From contig CM075349.1 in the NCBI GenBank assembly GCA_037693485.1, forward strand, positions 29,085,501 to 29,149,500: 64,000 bases of DNA, given 5' to 3'. Position numbers and translations under genes: made by a program. This DNA is from Kitagawia praeruptora. Its lineage: Eukaryota > Streptophyta > Magnoliopsida > Apiales > Apiaceae. Below the pieces are notes generated by a model. That model saw nothing but the letters and a program-made list of their open reading frames with translations. It was not told the origin of the DNA and ran no database searches. Shown here in pieces: positions 63,556-64,000 of the stretch. Numbering within the stretch: the first letter of the stretch is position 1; every line of letters begins with the position of its first letter.

Positions 63556-64000
63556 CTACCTCGTGGCTTCTGCCACCGAGGTCGGGGTTGCTCCAACATG
63601 TCCATACTCGGTCACAACTGTTGTTTCTCGTGTGATCCCATTAGGCAAATCTACCAGTGTTGATGTCTCCTTGCGAACCCATTTCCCTTTTCGGGCCCGC
63701 GCTGCGGCCTGTTCTGGGCTCTCCTCATCATCACTAGCCTCTTCGATAATTCCTTCTTGTAGAACCAACACGGGTTGCGAGGCCTCCATCATAGTAGCCC
63801 CTGGCACCGGCTCTACTTGTATACCCAAGCTGTCAAAATAATCATCTGGCAACTCCTCGATAGATATTATGTTGCATCCAACTGAGGGTTGCGAGGCCAA
63901 TTTGCGAGCCCTTTCTTCCTCTTCACATTCCATATAGCTTCTTCCCTTTTCTGCTGACTTAAGATCCTGATTATAGCATTCTCTAGACTCATGCTGAATT
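63556..64000 (-). pseudogene. Tat polyprotein upstream of RT, runs off the window
   Basis: The minus-strand frame is open from the window edge down to the TAG at 63556-63558. It includes ECYNQDLKSAEKGRSYMEC, ISIEELPDDYFDSLGIQVEP and a charged linker. This is the protease-RT connecting region typical of Tat-type polyproteins. Gag and protease would lie beyond 64000. Confidence 0.8.

Larger units (their letters stand above)
18807..64000 (-). mobile_element. Ty3/gypsy retrotransposon, Tat type, with nested insertions
   Basis: The element reads on the minus strand. From right to left it has a polymerase region (64000-55208), an untranslated stretch, an opposite-strand extra gene (54362 to about 47966), a polypurine tract (complement of 47726-47739) and a 3' LTR (47725 down to 18807). 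The Tat assignment rests on two successive RNase H-like domains in pol and on the extra opposite-strand ORFs, both known for that lineage. The 5' LTR and gag lie beyond the window. Several stops and frameshifts show it is dead. It hosts a LARD in the LTR, a CACTA in the extra gene's intron and a CACTA in RT. Confidence 0.85.

Overview
This is nuclear DNA from a flowering plant, most probably a eudicot. The evidence is plant-type transposons (Stowaway and hAT MITEs, Helitron ends, CACTA elements, Tat gypsy and long copia retrotransposons), TATA-type LTR promoters, GT-AG intron borders and fragments of typical plant genes. I cannot name the species. I found no tRNA, rRNA, CRISPR or bacterial-style operon, and no intact host gene.

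Positions 1-18806 are AT-rich intergenic DNA made of small elements and gene debris: two copies of a minus-strand Helitron family (5' ends near 3070 and 18212), a plus-strand Helitron candidate (about 4377-5156), four Stowaway MITEs plus one relict, an inverted-repeat element with ATACGGC hairpins (13735-14247), and an hAT MITE with an exact 8-bp target duplication (15257-16028). A 5'-truncated LINE (8421-10266) with a 14-bp target duplication splits a phytosulfokine-receptor-like LRR fragment. An orphan first exon of an ABCC transporter lies at 11935-12162.

Positions 18807-64000 are one nested structure. The outer layer is a decayed minus-strand Ty3/gypsy element of Tat type. Its 3' LTR is at the left, its polymerase genes are at 55208-64000, and it carries a spliced opposite-strand gene at about 47966-54362. 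A gypsy-derived element with 3.9-kb LTRs and only 1.3 kb between them (19383-47420) sits in the Tat LTR. An 18.9-kb CACTA element (27138-45996) sits in the right LTR of that. A nearly pristine 14.1-kb copia element (27794-41910) sits inside the CACTA, within a captured EDM2-like exon. TSDs support all three insertions, and LTR divergence falls towards the centre.

Three CACTA elements carry host gene fragments: EDM2-like and PP6 phosphatase (27138-45996); TRAP-alpha, J-domain and BRCT protein (from 48173); delta-COP, ERD6-like sugar transporter, TOPLESS, JmjC demethylase and ribosomal protein L37a (57582-62656).

The most unusual signal is in the copia element. The hexamer CTGTCA/TGACAG recurs in its U3, in the spacer after pol, and in clusters inside gag and a 1641-aa third ORF, where it imposes D-T/A-V-K/N peptide repeats. 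This looks like a short cis motif multiplied throughout a mobile element, both coding and non-coding.
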